Source: Caryophanales bacterium (GTDB lineage: Bacteria; Bacillota; Bacilli; Exiguobacteriales; Exiguobacteriaceae). From it: DNA of 64,000 bases. The notes under the pieces are model-generated. The model saw nothing but the letters and a program-made list of their open reading frames with translations. It was not told where the DNA came from and did not search any database. The position numbers and the translations under genes were made by a program. The DNA is taken from the NCBI GenBank assembly GCA_902363455.1, contig CABJAC010000004.1, positions 186,001 to 250,000 of the forward strand, given 5' to 3'. Positions 9,145-16,337 of the stretch are shown here, in pieces (positions within the stretch are counted from its first letter, which is position 1; each line of letters starts with the position of its first letter).

Positions 9145-9156
9145 CACAATTCAGAA
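9131..9156. repeat. 26-bp perfect inverted repeat over the -35 element
   Basis: TTCTGAATTGT (9131-9141) and ACAATTCAGAA (9146-9156) are perfectly complementary 11-bp arms around CAAC. The site covers the -35 of the S-box transcript. No T run follows it downstream of panE, so an operator is more likely than a terminator. Confidence 0.8.
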
Positions 9157-9195
9157 TATACCGGATGATTTTTTTACTGCTGTATAGTAAATAAA

Positions 9196-10104
9196 TCAAA
9201 TTCTGTTCGAGCGATAAATCTGTAGGTTGGTATAGACAGACCGCAGTAACGGATAATGCTGTGTCTCTGATGCCGTCAGAAGCATCCCAAAGAGATGCTC
9301 GGACTCTACATCGTTTCCTTTTTCCATATCCCGTTGAAGCGAAGATTTCATCGTCTCACTCATCTGCATGATCTGTTTTTCTTGAATCTGCTCAATGTCT
9401 TCACCAAATACCGCCCCCTGTTGCTCCATCGCCAGCTTGGCTTCAGCAGCTAATTGCCGGATTTGGTGCATCCCCTGTTCCTGCTCTCGAATCGGACCGA
9501 TCGCCGAACGGAAAAGCGAGGTCACACCGGAAAATGTTGTAATGAACAAATACTTGTTCCACATGTCACGGATGATGGTTTCTGAATACTTGATTGGTGC
9601 TTTTGTCCCGGTCAAGTGTCGTTCGAGTTCCTCCAGGCGTTGCGTCCGTTCCCCCGTCAATGGACCAAACAACAGATGATGCGAAGGACTGGTTTGAAGA
9701 ATCCGTCCCTGTTCATCCAATGTCGATTCGATAAAGCATAGTCCACCGAGCACGCGATGTTCCCCAAATGTTTCAGTTAACCGTTCCAGATGTGCCATTC
9801 CATTTAACAACGGCAGAATGTATGTATGTTCCGCGACAAACGGTTCGATATCCTGCATGACTTGATCCAGATGGTACGCTTTCGTCGAAAGTAGAATCAG
9901 ATCAAACGTCTCATCTGTTCCAGCTTCAATTAAACGTGGGATCAACTCGAAATCACCGTGCGGACTGCTGATCTTTAGTCCGGATTGTTCCAACTCCTGC
10001 ATGCGGCGTGTACGGACTAAAAACGTGACATCTTCCCCTTTTTCCGCCAAACGTCCTCCAAAGTAACCACCGACTGCCCCTGCTCCGACGACTAAAATTT
10101 TCAT
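9196..10104 (-). CDS. panE: 2-dehydropantoate 2-reductase family protein
   Basis: A PanE/ApbA-type ketopantoate reductase of 302 residues. The N-terminal MKILVVGAGAVGGYFGGRLAEKG is the NADP-binding motif. The Lys of LLSTKAYHL (around residue 76), NGM at about 98-100 and the internal WNKYLFITTFSGVTSLFRS segment (around residue 180) match the substrate domain. It would make pantoate from ketopantoate for pantothenate and CoA synthesis. The start at 10104 follows GGGGG with a 7-base spacer; an ATG two codons earlier is too close. It stands alone, away from panBCD, so a paralogue with another 2-oxo acid substrate cannot be excluded. Confidence 0.85.
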   Translation of the reverse strand: MKILVVGAGAVGGYFGGRLAEKGEDVTFLVRTRRMQELEQSGLKISSPHGDFELIPRLIEAGTDETFDLILLSTKAYHLDQVMQDIEPFVAEHTYILPLLNGMAHLERLTETFGEHRVLGGLCFIESTLDEQGRILQTSPSHHLLFGPLTGERTQRLEELERHLTGTKAPIKYSETIIRDMWNKYLFITTFSGVTSLFRSAIGPIREQEQGMHQIRQLAAEAKLAMEQQGAVFGEDIEQIQEKQIMQMSETMKSSLQRDMEKGNDVESEHLFGMLLTASETQHYPLLRSVYTNLQIYRSNRI

Positions 10105-10209
10105 TTTCATTCCCCCGAATCTCTGATTTTTTCTTCCATTAGTATAGTACATGTTCTTTGTCTAGCCTATCATACAGATCAGACCGAATTGGACAAAGAT
10201 GACAATTTA

Positions 10210-10225
10210 ATTAGAGCGCTTGCAT
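10210..10225. promoter_or_regulatory. cre-like catabolite control site
   Basis: ATTAGAGCGCTTGCAT matches the CcpA consensus WTGNAANCGNWNNCAW at all but two fixed positions. It overlaps the -35 of the gntR promoter, a position suited to glucose repression of gluconate use. Confidence 0.5.
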
Positions 10226-10247
10226 TTTGGTTTACGTCGTTTATACT
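10220..10247 (+). promoter_or_regulatory. gnt operon promoter
   Basis: TTGCAT (10220-10225) and TATACT (10242-10247) are separated by 16 bases. The GntR-type palindrome begins immediately after the -10, and the AGGTG ribosome-binding site follows. Confidence 0.7.
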
Positions 10248-10261
10248 ACTTGTATACAAGT
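10248..10261. promoter_or_regulatory. GntR operator
   Basis: ACTTGTATACAAGT is a perfect 14-bp palindrome directly downstream of the -10. The core CTTGTATACAAG is the type of operator recalled for the gluconate repressor of Bacillus, here placed to block the gntR-gntK transcript. Gluconate should relieve binding. Confidence 0.8.
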
Positions 10262-10289
10262 ATACCATTCAAACAAAGTAGGTGTTTTT

Positions 10290-11012
10290 ATGTCTGATCT
10301 TTTATACCCGATTAAGTGGTTATCAAAAGCATCTGCCGGTGATCGCGTCGCCTATGAGCTCAGGATGCGGATCATTTCCGGCAAAATCGAAAGCGGGACA
10401 GTCTTGTCTGAAAATAAATTGGCCGCCGACTTTTCCGTCAGCCGTTCTCCGGTCCGGGATGCCCTGAAAGTCTTGGCATCAGAACGGATCATCCGGTTAG
10501 AGCGGATGGGAGCTGTCGTCGTCGGTCTGTCGAAGCGAGACATTCAAGAAATCTACGATGTCCGCCTGTTAATCGAAACGTTTGTCTTCGAGCGCATCGT
10601 TCGGATGGAGCGGCAAGAGCTGGTCCGTGAACTGAGCAAGGTGCTCGAAATGATGAAAATCGCCATTAAGTATAAGGATGCGGACGAGTTTTCCTATCAA
10701 GACGTCTTATTCCACGAAACGATCATCCGCTCGATTGACCATGGTTACGTCAGTATGATGTGGCAAAATCTAAAACCCGTCATGGAAAGTTTCATCTTAT
10801 TGTCGATGCGCCAACGTATCGACGAGGACATCGAGGACTTCGACCGGATCCTCGCGAACCACGCCCTCTACATCGAAGCCATCGAAACCGGTGACCGCAA
10901 ACGAATGATTGCCTCGCTGCATCAGAACTTTGATGATGTGCAGGAAGTCGAGGATTTATCAAAATTAGGCGAGAACACGCCCACTTCTAAACGAAGTGAA
11001 AGTGGGAGATGA
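10290..11012 (+). CDS. gntR: Gluconate operon repressor GntR, C-terminus replaced by insertion
   Basis: A FadR-subfamily GntR regulator: winged helix about residues 15-80 (DFSVSRSPVRDALKVLASERIIRLERMGAVVV) and an all-helical FCD effector domain about 95-223 (EIYDVRLLIETFVFE, FHETIIRSIDHGY). It starts at 10290 (ATG) after GTAGGTG. Codon 223 (Leu) is the last native one; the final 17 residues come from an inserted TnpB element. Removing bases 10960-12310 restores WKSQQLMTKGVEPHD and a stop overlapping gntK, giving 238 residues. The altered tail lies after the ligand domain, so the repressor may still fold and work (inference). Confidence 0.9.
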   Translation: MSDLLYPIKWLSKASAGDRVAYELRMRIISGKIESGTVLSENKLAADFSVSRSPVRDALKVLASERIIRLERMGAVVVGLSKRDIQEIYDVRLLIETFVFERIVRMERQELVRELSKVLEMMKIAIKYKDADEFSYQDVLFHETIIRSIDHGYVSMMWQNLKPVMESFILLSMRQRIDEDIEDFDRILANHALYIEAIETGDRKRMIASLHQNFDDVQEVEDLSKLGENTPTSKRSESGR

Positions 11013-12310
11013 ATCGCTAGCCTGCCTTTCGGGTATATTCCCTTTGAAGGAGGTGAAAAATGGTGTTGAAGCACAAGGCCTACAAATTCAGAATCTACCC
11101 CACAAAAGAGCAGGAAATCCTGATTGCGAAGACGATTGGATGTTCGCGCTTCATCTTCAACCACTTCTTGGCGAAGTGGGATGAAATGTACAAGACCACT
11201 GGAAAAGGACTGTCCTACGGTTCTTGTTCGAAAGAAATTCCTTTGTTGAAGCAGGAGTTCGACTGGTTGAAGGAAGTGGATAGCACCTCTGTTCAGATCA
11301 GCGTCAAACATCTTGCTGATGCGTTTGACCGCTTCTTCAAGAAGCAGAACGAACGCCCTCGTTTCAAGTCCAAGCGGAATCCCGTCCAGTCGTACAAAAC
11401 CAACATCCAAGGCAAAAACCAGCTTCCTGAAGTCTCGATTGGATGCAACCAGCTCAAACTTCCGAAGCTGAAATGGGTTCGTTTCGCCCATTCGAGACAA
11501 ATTACAGGCCGGATCTTGAACGCCACGATCCGACGCACATCTTCAGGCAAATATTTCGTTTCCCTGCTCGTCGAGCAGGAGATCAACGAATTGCCGAAGA
11601 CCGGTTCATCTGTCGGCGTCGACGTCGGACTCAAGAACTTCGCCATCCTGTCGGACGGCACGGTATACCAAAACGACCGTTACTTCCGTACCCTCGAGAA
11701 GAAACTGGCGCACGAGCAGCGCAAGCTCTTCCGCCGTCAACGCATTGCTTTGAACAAGAAAGTCACGCTTTCCGAGGCGAGGAACTATCAGAAGCAGAAG
11801 CGGAAGGTTGCCCGTATCCACGAAAAGATTGCCAACAAGCGTACCGACTTCCTGCACAAGGTATCGACTGAGATCGTCAAAAACCACGACGTTATCGGCA
11901 TCGAGACTTTGCAGGTGAAGAACATGCAGAAGAACCGCAAGTTGAGTAAAGCCATCTCGGACGTCAGCTGGTCGGAGTTCTTCCGTATGCTGGAATACAA
12001 GGCTGACTGGTACAGGAAGATCGTCGTGAAGGTCGGCAAGACCTTTGCTTCGAGCCAACTCTGCTCGAGTTGCGGATATCAACACAAAGACGTGAAACAC
12101 CTCAGCTTGCGTGAATGGACATGTCCGAGTTGCGGGATCCATCACGACCGGGATGTGAACGCAGGACTGAATCTTAAACAAGAAGCCGAACATATCTTAG
12201 CTTCTTCAACCGTCGGGACGACGGGGTTAGCCTGATCAGGTTTCGACCGGTAGGTCGGATCACTCAGGAATCCTTCGCCTCTAAGTGAAGCGTAGGTGGA
12301 GGTAGTTCAA
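10960..12310 (+). mobile_element. Solo TnpB element (IS200/IS605 group, IS1341-like)
   Basis: A 1351-bp insertion without a Y1 transposase gene. The boundaries were set by reconstructing the interrupted gntR: the left flank ends in TTTAT (10955-10959) and the element ends in TTCAA (12306-12310). Joining the flanks gives an uninterrupted 717-nt gntR frame, and no target duplication is needed, as expected for this group. The left end carries a subterminal hairpin (CCCACTT 10980-10986 with AAGTGGG 11000-11006), and the right end carries folded sequence around 12275-12300. It contains one gene, tnpB. Confidence 0.85.
11060..12235 (+). CDS. tnpB: TnpB, RNA-guided nuclease of IS200/IS605-type elements
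   Basis: A protein of 391 residues, full length for compact TnpB. The N-terminal helix-turn-helix-like region ([13 protein letters not shown]) is followed by the RuvC nuclease with all three acidic residues intact: Asp188 in [10 protein letters not shown], Glu282 in [11 protein letters not shown] and Asp365 in [10 protein letters not shown]. The zinc finger CSSCG...CPSCG uses Cys335, 338, 355 and 358. AAGGAGGTGAAAA precedes the start. TnpB proteins cut DNA next to a short motif using an RNA transcribed from the element's 3' end, and so help retain the element. Nothing suggests inactivation. No TnpA partner is nearby, so movement would need a transposase in trans. Confidence 0.93.
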   Translation: MVLKHKAYKFRIYPTKEQEILIAKTIGCSRFIFNHFLAKWDEMYKTTGKGLSYGSCSKEIPLLKQEFDWLKEVDSTSVQISVKHLADAFDRFFKKQNERPRFKSKRNPVQSYKTNIQGKNQLPEVSIGCNQLKLPKLKWVRFAHSRQITGRILNATIRRTSSGKYFVSLLVEQEINELPKTGSSVGVDVGLKNFAILSDGTVYQNDRYFRTLEKKLAHEQRKLFRRQRIALNKKVTLSEARNYQKQKRKVARIHEKIANKRTDFLHKVSTEIVKNHDVIGIETLQVKNMQKNRKLSKAISDVSWSEFFRMLEYKADWYRKIVVKVGKTFASSQLCSSCGYQHKDVKHLSLREWTCPSCGIHHDRDVNAGLNLKQEAEHILASSTVGTTGLA

Positions 12311-12330
12311 GGAAGTCACAACAACTGATG
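12100..12330 (+). ncRNA. Predicted omega/right-end RNA of the TnpB element
   Basis: In characterised TnpB systems the guide RNA overlaps the 3' end of tnpB and runs over the right end into the flank. Here the 3' part of tnpB plus the folded region CGTCGGGACGACGGGG, CGACCGGTAGGTCG and the right-end stem fit. The guide would begin at 12311 (GGAAGTCACAACAACTGA). The 5' limit is not determinable by eye, so the start given is approximate. Confidence 0.5.
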
Positions 12331-12357
12331 ACGAAGGGAGTCGAGCCACATGACTGA
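12311..12357 (+). pseudogene. gntR: Detached 3' end of gntR
   Basis: In the frame that continues codon 223 of gntR, these 47 bases read (W)KSQQLMTKGVEPHD followed by TGA at 12355-12357. That stop overlaps the first 8 bases of gntK (start 12350). This is the original end of gntR and shows former tight gntR-gntK coupling, now broken by the TnpB insertion. Confidence 0.85.
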
Positions 12358-13891
12358 ATACATGTTAGGGATTGATATCGGCACGACCAGTACAAAAGCG
12401 GTGCTCTTCACGACGACAGGGGAAGTCGTCGGACAAACGAACATCGGCTATCCGCTCTATACACCAAACCGTTCGACGGCGGAACAGGATCCGGAAGAGA
12501 TTTTTCATGCCATCCTCGAAAGCATCCGGTTGATGACGAAACAACATCCAACGCAGCAGCCGAAGTTCGTTGCCTTCAGCAGCGCGATGCACAGCTTGAT
12601 TGCGATGGACGAACACGATCAACCGCTGACTGCCTGCATCACATGGGCGGACAGCCGGAGTGAAGTCTGGTCGAACCGGATCAAGGAACAATACGGCTAT
12701 TCGATCTATCACCGGACGGGAACACCGGTTCATCCGATGTCGCCGCTCAGCAAGATTTGTTGGCTCGTCGAAGAACATCCCGACATTGCCGCCCACACAA
12801 AAAAATACATCGGCATCAAAGAATTTGTTTTCCAACGCCTGTTCGGTGAGTATGCCATCGATCATTCACTGGCGTCAGCGACCGGCTTGTTCAATATCCA
12901 TGAACTCGACTGGGATGCAGAAGCCCTGCACGTCGCCGGCATCGATGCATCCAAACTGTCGCGCCCGGTTTCAACGACGACTTCGTTTACGAACCTCGCA
13001 CCGGAATACGCCAAACAAATTGGATTGGATCCTTCTACACCATTCCTGATCGGAGCCAGTGACGGCGTGCTGTCAAACCTCGGCGTCAATGCAATCCGCA
13101 AAGGAGAAATCGCGATTACGATTGGAACGAGTGGTGCCATCCGGACGATCATCGACCGACCGCAAACTGACGAAAAAGGCCGGATCTTCTGTTATGCCTT
13201 AACCGAAAACCATTGGGTCATCGGTGGTCCGGTCAATAACGGAGGGATGGTCTTACGCTGGATCCGGGATGAGCTTGCATCGTCGGAAGTCGAAACGGCG
13301 AAACGACTCGGGATTGATCCGTATACTGTCTTGACGAAAATCGCCGAGCGGGTCCGCCCGGGTTCGGACGGCTTACTATTTCACCCGTATCTGTCGGGCG
13401 AACGGGCACCGCTCTGGAATCCGGATGTCAGCGGTTCGTTCTTCGGCTTGACGTTATCGCATAAAAAAGAACACATGATTCGGGCAGCATTGGAAGGTGT
13501 CATCTACAACTTGTACACCGTTTTCCTTGCGCTCATCGAATGTATGGATGGTCCGGTCACACGGATTCAGGCAACCGGGGGGTTCGCCCGTTCTGAAGTA
13601 TGGCGTCAGATGATGGCGGATATCTTCGAATCAGAAGTCGTCATTCCGGAAAGTTTTGAAAGTTCCTGTCTTGGAGCCTGTATTCTCGGATTGTATGCGA
13701 CGGGGGAAGTCGATTCATTTGAGGTGGTCGCAGACATGATCGGAGATACACACCGTCACGTGCCAAACGAAGAGGCGATGCACGAATACCGTCAGTTATT
13801 ACCGATCTTCATCAGCTTGGCGCGTGTTCTGGAAACCGATTACCGGCGCATCGCTACGTATCAACGGGGTTTGATTCAAAAAGAAATTTAA
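12350..13891 (+). CDS. gntK: Gluconokinase
   Basis: FGGY-family sugar kinase of 513 residues that phosphorylates gluconate to 6-phosphogluconate, feeding the Gnd reaction encoded just downstream. The N-terminal phosphate-binding motif is LGIDIGTTSTKAVLF (residues 6-20). The second domain has GASDGVLSNLGVNAI and AITIGTSGAIRT, and ATGGFARSEVWRQMMADIF is the adenosine-binding region. GGGAG lies about 9 bases before ATG. The gene order gntR-gntK-(gntP remnant)-gnd matches the Bacillus gluconate operon. Because the TnpB element now lies between the promoter and gntK, expression may depend on read-through or on promoter activity in the element. Confidence 0.95.
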   Translation: MTEYMLGIDIGTTSTKAVLFTTTGEVVGQTNIGYPLYTPNRSTAEQDPEEIFHAILESIRLMTKQHPTQQPKFVAFSSAMHSLIAMDEHDQPLTACITWADSRSEVWSNRIKEQYGYSIYHRTGTPVHPMSPLSKICWLVEEHPDIAAHTKKYIGIKEFVFQRLFGEYAIDHSLASATGLFNIHELDWDAEALHVAGIDASKLSRPVSTTTSFTNLAPEYAKQIGLDPSTPFLIGASDGVLSNLGVNAIRKGEIAITIGTSGAIRTIIDRPQTDEKGRIFCYALTENHWVIGGPVNNGGMVLRWIRDELASSEVETAKRLGIDPYTVLTKIAERVRPGSDGLLFHPYLSGERAPLWNPDVSGSFFGLTLSHKKEHMIRAALEGVIYNLYTVFLALIECMDGPVTRIQATGGFARSEVWRQMMADIFESEVVIPESFESSCLGACILGLYATGEVDSFEVVADMIGDTHRHVPNEEAMHEYRQLLPIFISLARVLETDYRRIATYQRGLIQKEI

Positions 13892-13976
13892 TTTAACGTT
13901 TTTAGGGAATCACATATTTTATGACTCATCGTTTTAAATTGTCTCATTCTCGTAGAGTTAAAGCTTAATTGCTTTG

Positions 13977-14120
13977 CACGTCAACGATGCCGGATTCTGG
14001 ATGTTTAAAGAATACTTTGGATTAACCATGACAGAAACATTTGCGACGTGGACGGTGCTTGAGACGCTTATTTCCGTCTTTGGACTTGGCTTCATTCTCT
14101 TGCTCAGTCTCGTCGTCTAA
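13977..14120 (+). pseudogene. gntP: C-terminal remnant of the gluconate permease GntP
   Basis: Bases 13977-14120 read [16 protein letters not shown], then [15 protein letters not shown], then [16 protein letters not shown] and a stop: 47 codons that match the extreme C-terminus of GntP-family gluconate permeases. No start codon, ribosome-binding site or earlier part of the roughly 450-residue protein exists upstream. An in-frame TAA sits at 13959-13961, and only 85 bases separate the remnant from gntK. It occupies the gntP position of the operon, so the permease gene was deleted in place. Confidence 0.85.
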
Positions 14121-14138
14121 AAAAAGGAGTCGGTCTAT

Positions 14139-15539
14139 ATGCTACATTCAATCGGAGTCATCGGGCTTGGCGTCATGGGGCGCAACATTGCCCTTAACAT
14201 GGCGAGCCATCAAGAAAACGTCGCTGTCTACAACTACACACGTGATTTAACGGATGATCTGATGGCCCATAACGAGGGATTATCGATCCATCCCTACTAT
14301 GACGTCGCGGATTTTGTCCAATCCCTTGAACGCCCGCGGAAGATTTTCGTGATGGTCACGGCAGGCAGTGCGATCGATTCGGTCATCGAATCACTCGTCC
14401 CGCATCTTGAGACAGGCGACATCATCATGGACGGTGGGAATTCTCACTTCCTCGATACAGAACGTCGTTTTGATCAATTGCAACAACACGGCATCGAGTA
14501 CATCGGCGTCGGTGTCTCCGGCGGTGAAGTCGGGGCCCGGACCGGTCCTGCTATCATGCCGGGCGGAACAAAAGAAGCCTACGCACAGGTTGCCCCAATT
14601 TTGACGAAGATGGCCGCCAAAGTGAACGGTGAGCCGTGTTGCGTCTACATCGGACCAAAAGGGGCCGGTCATTTTGTCAAAATGGTCCACAACGGCATCG
14701 AATATGCCGACATGCAATTGATTGCGGAAGCGTACAGTTTCCTCCGGTTCCGTCTTGGACTCGACGTCGAAGAAATCGCTGATGTTTTCTCGTCTTGGAA
14801 TGAAGGCGAACTGAAAAGTTACCTGATTGAAATCACAGCCGATATTCTCCGGAAAAAAGATGACGATACCGGCCTTCCGTTGATCGATGTCATCTTGGAT
14901 CAAGCCGGTCAAAAAGGTACCGGCAAATGGACGAGCATGCAATCGATTGATAACGGAATTGCGTCTTCGATCATTACGGAAGCCCTCTTTGCCCGCTATC
15001 TCTCGGCTGTCAAAGAAGAACGTGTCGCGGCAGCTACCGTCCTCACTGGACCGGAAGCCCGCGAGACACTCGACAAAGACGTCTGGATCGAGCGGATCCG
15101 CCAAGCCCTCTACATGGGGAAAATTGCAGCTTACGCGCAAGGTTTCACCCAGTACCGGACGTCTTCCGAATTGTATGACTGGAACTTACGCCTCGAAGAA
15201 ATCGCGTTGATTTTCCGCGGCGGCTGCATCATCCGGGCCGAGTTCCTGAACGTCATCAGTGAGGCTTTCGCGAAGGACGAATCGCTTGCGAACTTGATGC
15301 TCGCACCGTACTTCGCCGAGAAGGTTCAGGACTATCAAACGTCACTGCGCCAAGTCGTCGCAGAAGGTTCTCTGGCAGGACTCGCTGCTCCATGTCTCAG
15401 CACTTCGCTGACGTATTACGACAGCTACCGGACCGCTGATTCCAATGCCAATATCCTGCAAGCACAACGCGACTACTTCGGGGCACATACGTATGCCCGG
15501 ACCGATCGCGAAGGCACGTTCCACACCGAGTGGCAATAA
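14139..15539 (+). CDS. gnd: 6-phosphogluconate dehydrogenase, decarboxylating
   Basis: An enzyme of 466 residues that oxidatively decarboxylates 6-phosphogluconate to ribulose 5-phosphate. The Rossmann motif IGLGVMGRNIALNMA is at residues 7-21, GVGVSGGEVGARTGPAIMPGG (with GGNSHF before it) forms the substrate site, and the catalytic Lys is in GPKGAGHFVKMVHNGIEYAD. The C-terminal tail ends HTEWQ. It is the GntZ position of the gluconate operon. AAAGGAG precedes ATG. N33, Y34 and R36 after the second strand (VAVYNYTRD) suggest NADP use (inference). A terminator follows. Confidence 0.96.
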   Translation: MLHSIGVIGLGVMGRNIALNMASHQENVAVYNYTRDLTDDLMAHNEGLSIHPYYDVADFVQSLERPRKIFVMVTAGSAIDSVIESLVPHLETGDIIMDGGNSHFLDTERRFDQLQQHGIEYIGVGVSGGEVGARTGPAIMPGGTKEAYAQVAPILTKMAAKVNGEPCCVYIGPKGAGHFVKMVHNGIEYADMQLIAEAYSFLRFRLGLDVEEIADVFSSWNEGELKSYLIEITADILRKKDDDTGLPLIDVILDQAGQKGTGKWTSMQSIDNGIASSIITEALFARYLSAVKEERVAAATVLTGPEARETLDKDVWIERIRQALYMGKIAAYAQGFTQYRTSSELYDWNLRLEEIALIFRGGCIIRAEFLNVISEAFAKDESLANLMLAPYFAEKVQDYQTSLRQVVAEGSLAGLAAPCLSTSLTYYDSYRTADSNANILQAQRDYFGAHTYARTDREGTFHTEWQ

Positions 15540-15547
15540 CTTATACA

Positions 15548-15592
15548 GCTCCTGTTTCCTGTTTCATTTAAGGAAATGGGAGTTCTTTTTTT
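15548..15592 (+). terminator. Terminator of the gnt operon
   Basis: The stem AGCTCCTGTTTCCT / AGGAAATGGGAGTT contains G-U pairs and is followed by seven T shortly after the gnd stop. Confidence 0.75.
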
Positions 15593-15673
15593 GTTCACAC
15601 TTTGTTTATCAGGATAGGAAATTGCAGGTTATCTCTTGACAAAACAAAGCGGTTATATGAAATTAGTATTAGA

Positions 15674-15688
15674 TTAGAATTATTCTAG
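15674..15688. promoter_or_regulatory. Possible PerR box
   Basis: TTAGAAT-T-ATTCTAG is a 7-1-7 near-palindrome that agrees with the PerR consensus TTATAATNATTATAA at 11 of 14 fixed positions. It lies 71 bases upstream of ahpC, and ahpCF is a classical PerR target. A TTGACA at 15636-15641 lies upstream, but I see no clear -10 at standard spacing. Confidence 0.45.
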
Positions 15689-15759
15689 TGTGATAGATAC
15701 AGTTTTTTCTTAGTACTAGAACAGATTCTTAAATAGAACCCAACAGGAGGATTTTTATC

Positions 15760-16323
15760 ATGTCTTTAATCGGAAGTGAAGTAAAACCATTCAGTGCATC
15801 AGCATTCCATAACGGAGAGTTCGTCGATCTTACAGATGCTAACCTTCGTGGAAAATGGAGTGTCGTTTGTTTCTACCCAGCAGACTTTACATTCGTTTGC
15901 CCGACTGAGCTCGAAGATCTTCAAAACCAATACGCAACACTCAAAGCGCTTGACGTTGAAGTTTACTCGGTTTCAACAGATACGCACTTTACACATAAAG
16001 CTTGGCACGAAACTTCAGAAACAATCGGTAAAATCGAGTACGTCATGATTGGTGATCCGTCACACGTCATCTCACGCAACTTCGAAGTCTTGAACGAACA
16101 AGACGGACTTGCAGACCGCGGAACGTTCATCATCGATCCAGACGGTGTCATCCAAACGGTTGAGATCAACGCAGGCGGAATCGGTCGCGACGCAAGCACA
16201 CTCGTTAACAAAATCAAAGCAGCACAATACGTACGCAACAACCCAGGCGAAGTTTGCCCAGCGAAATGGGAAGAAGGTTCTGCAACACTCACACCGAGCC
16301 TCGACCTCGTCGGAAAAATTTAA
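15760..16323 (+). CDS. ahpC: Alkyl hydroperoxide reductase subunit C (2-Cys peroxiredoxin)
   Basis: A 187-residue typical 2-Cys peroxiredoxin that reduces peroxides in the cytoplasm. The peroxidatic Cys is in the [13 protein letters not shown] motif (about residue 47) and the resolving Cys in GEVCPAKW (about residue 166). It is recharged by AhpF, whose gene starts 14 bases downstream. A strong AGGAGG site precedes ATG. Codon choice looks more biased towards highly expressed codons than in neighbouring genes, as expected for an abundant protein. Confidence 0.97.
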   Translation: MSLIGSEVKPFSASAFHNGEFVDLTDANLRGKWSVVCFYPADFTFVCPTELEDLQNQYATLKALDVEVYSVSTDTHFTHKAWHETSETIGKIEYVMIGDPSHVISRNFEVLNEQDGLADRGTFIIDPDGVIQTVEINAGGIGRDASTLVNKIKAAQYVRNNPGEVCPAKWEEGSATLTPSLDLVGKI

Positions 16324-16337
16324 GGAGCGGATTTGAG

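Noticed and set aside
14391..15140. 249-codon open frame antisense to gnd
   Set aside because: The plus strand encodes an intact 6-phosphogluconate dehydrogenase with all motifs; the antisense frame shows no family motif.
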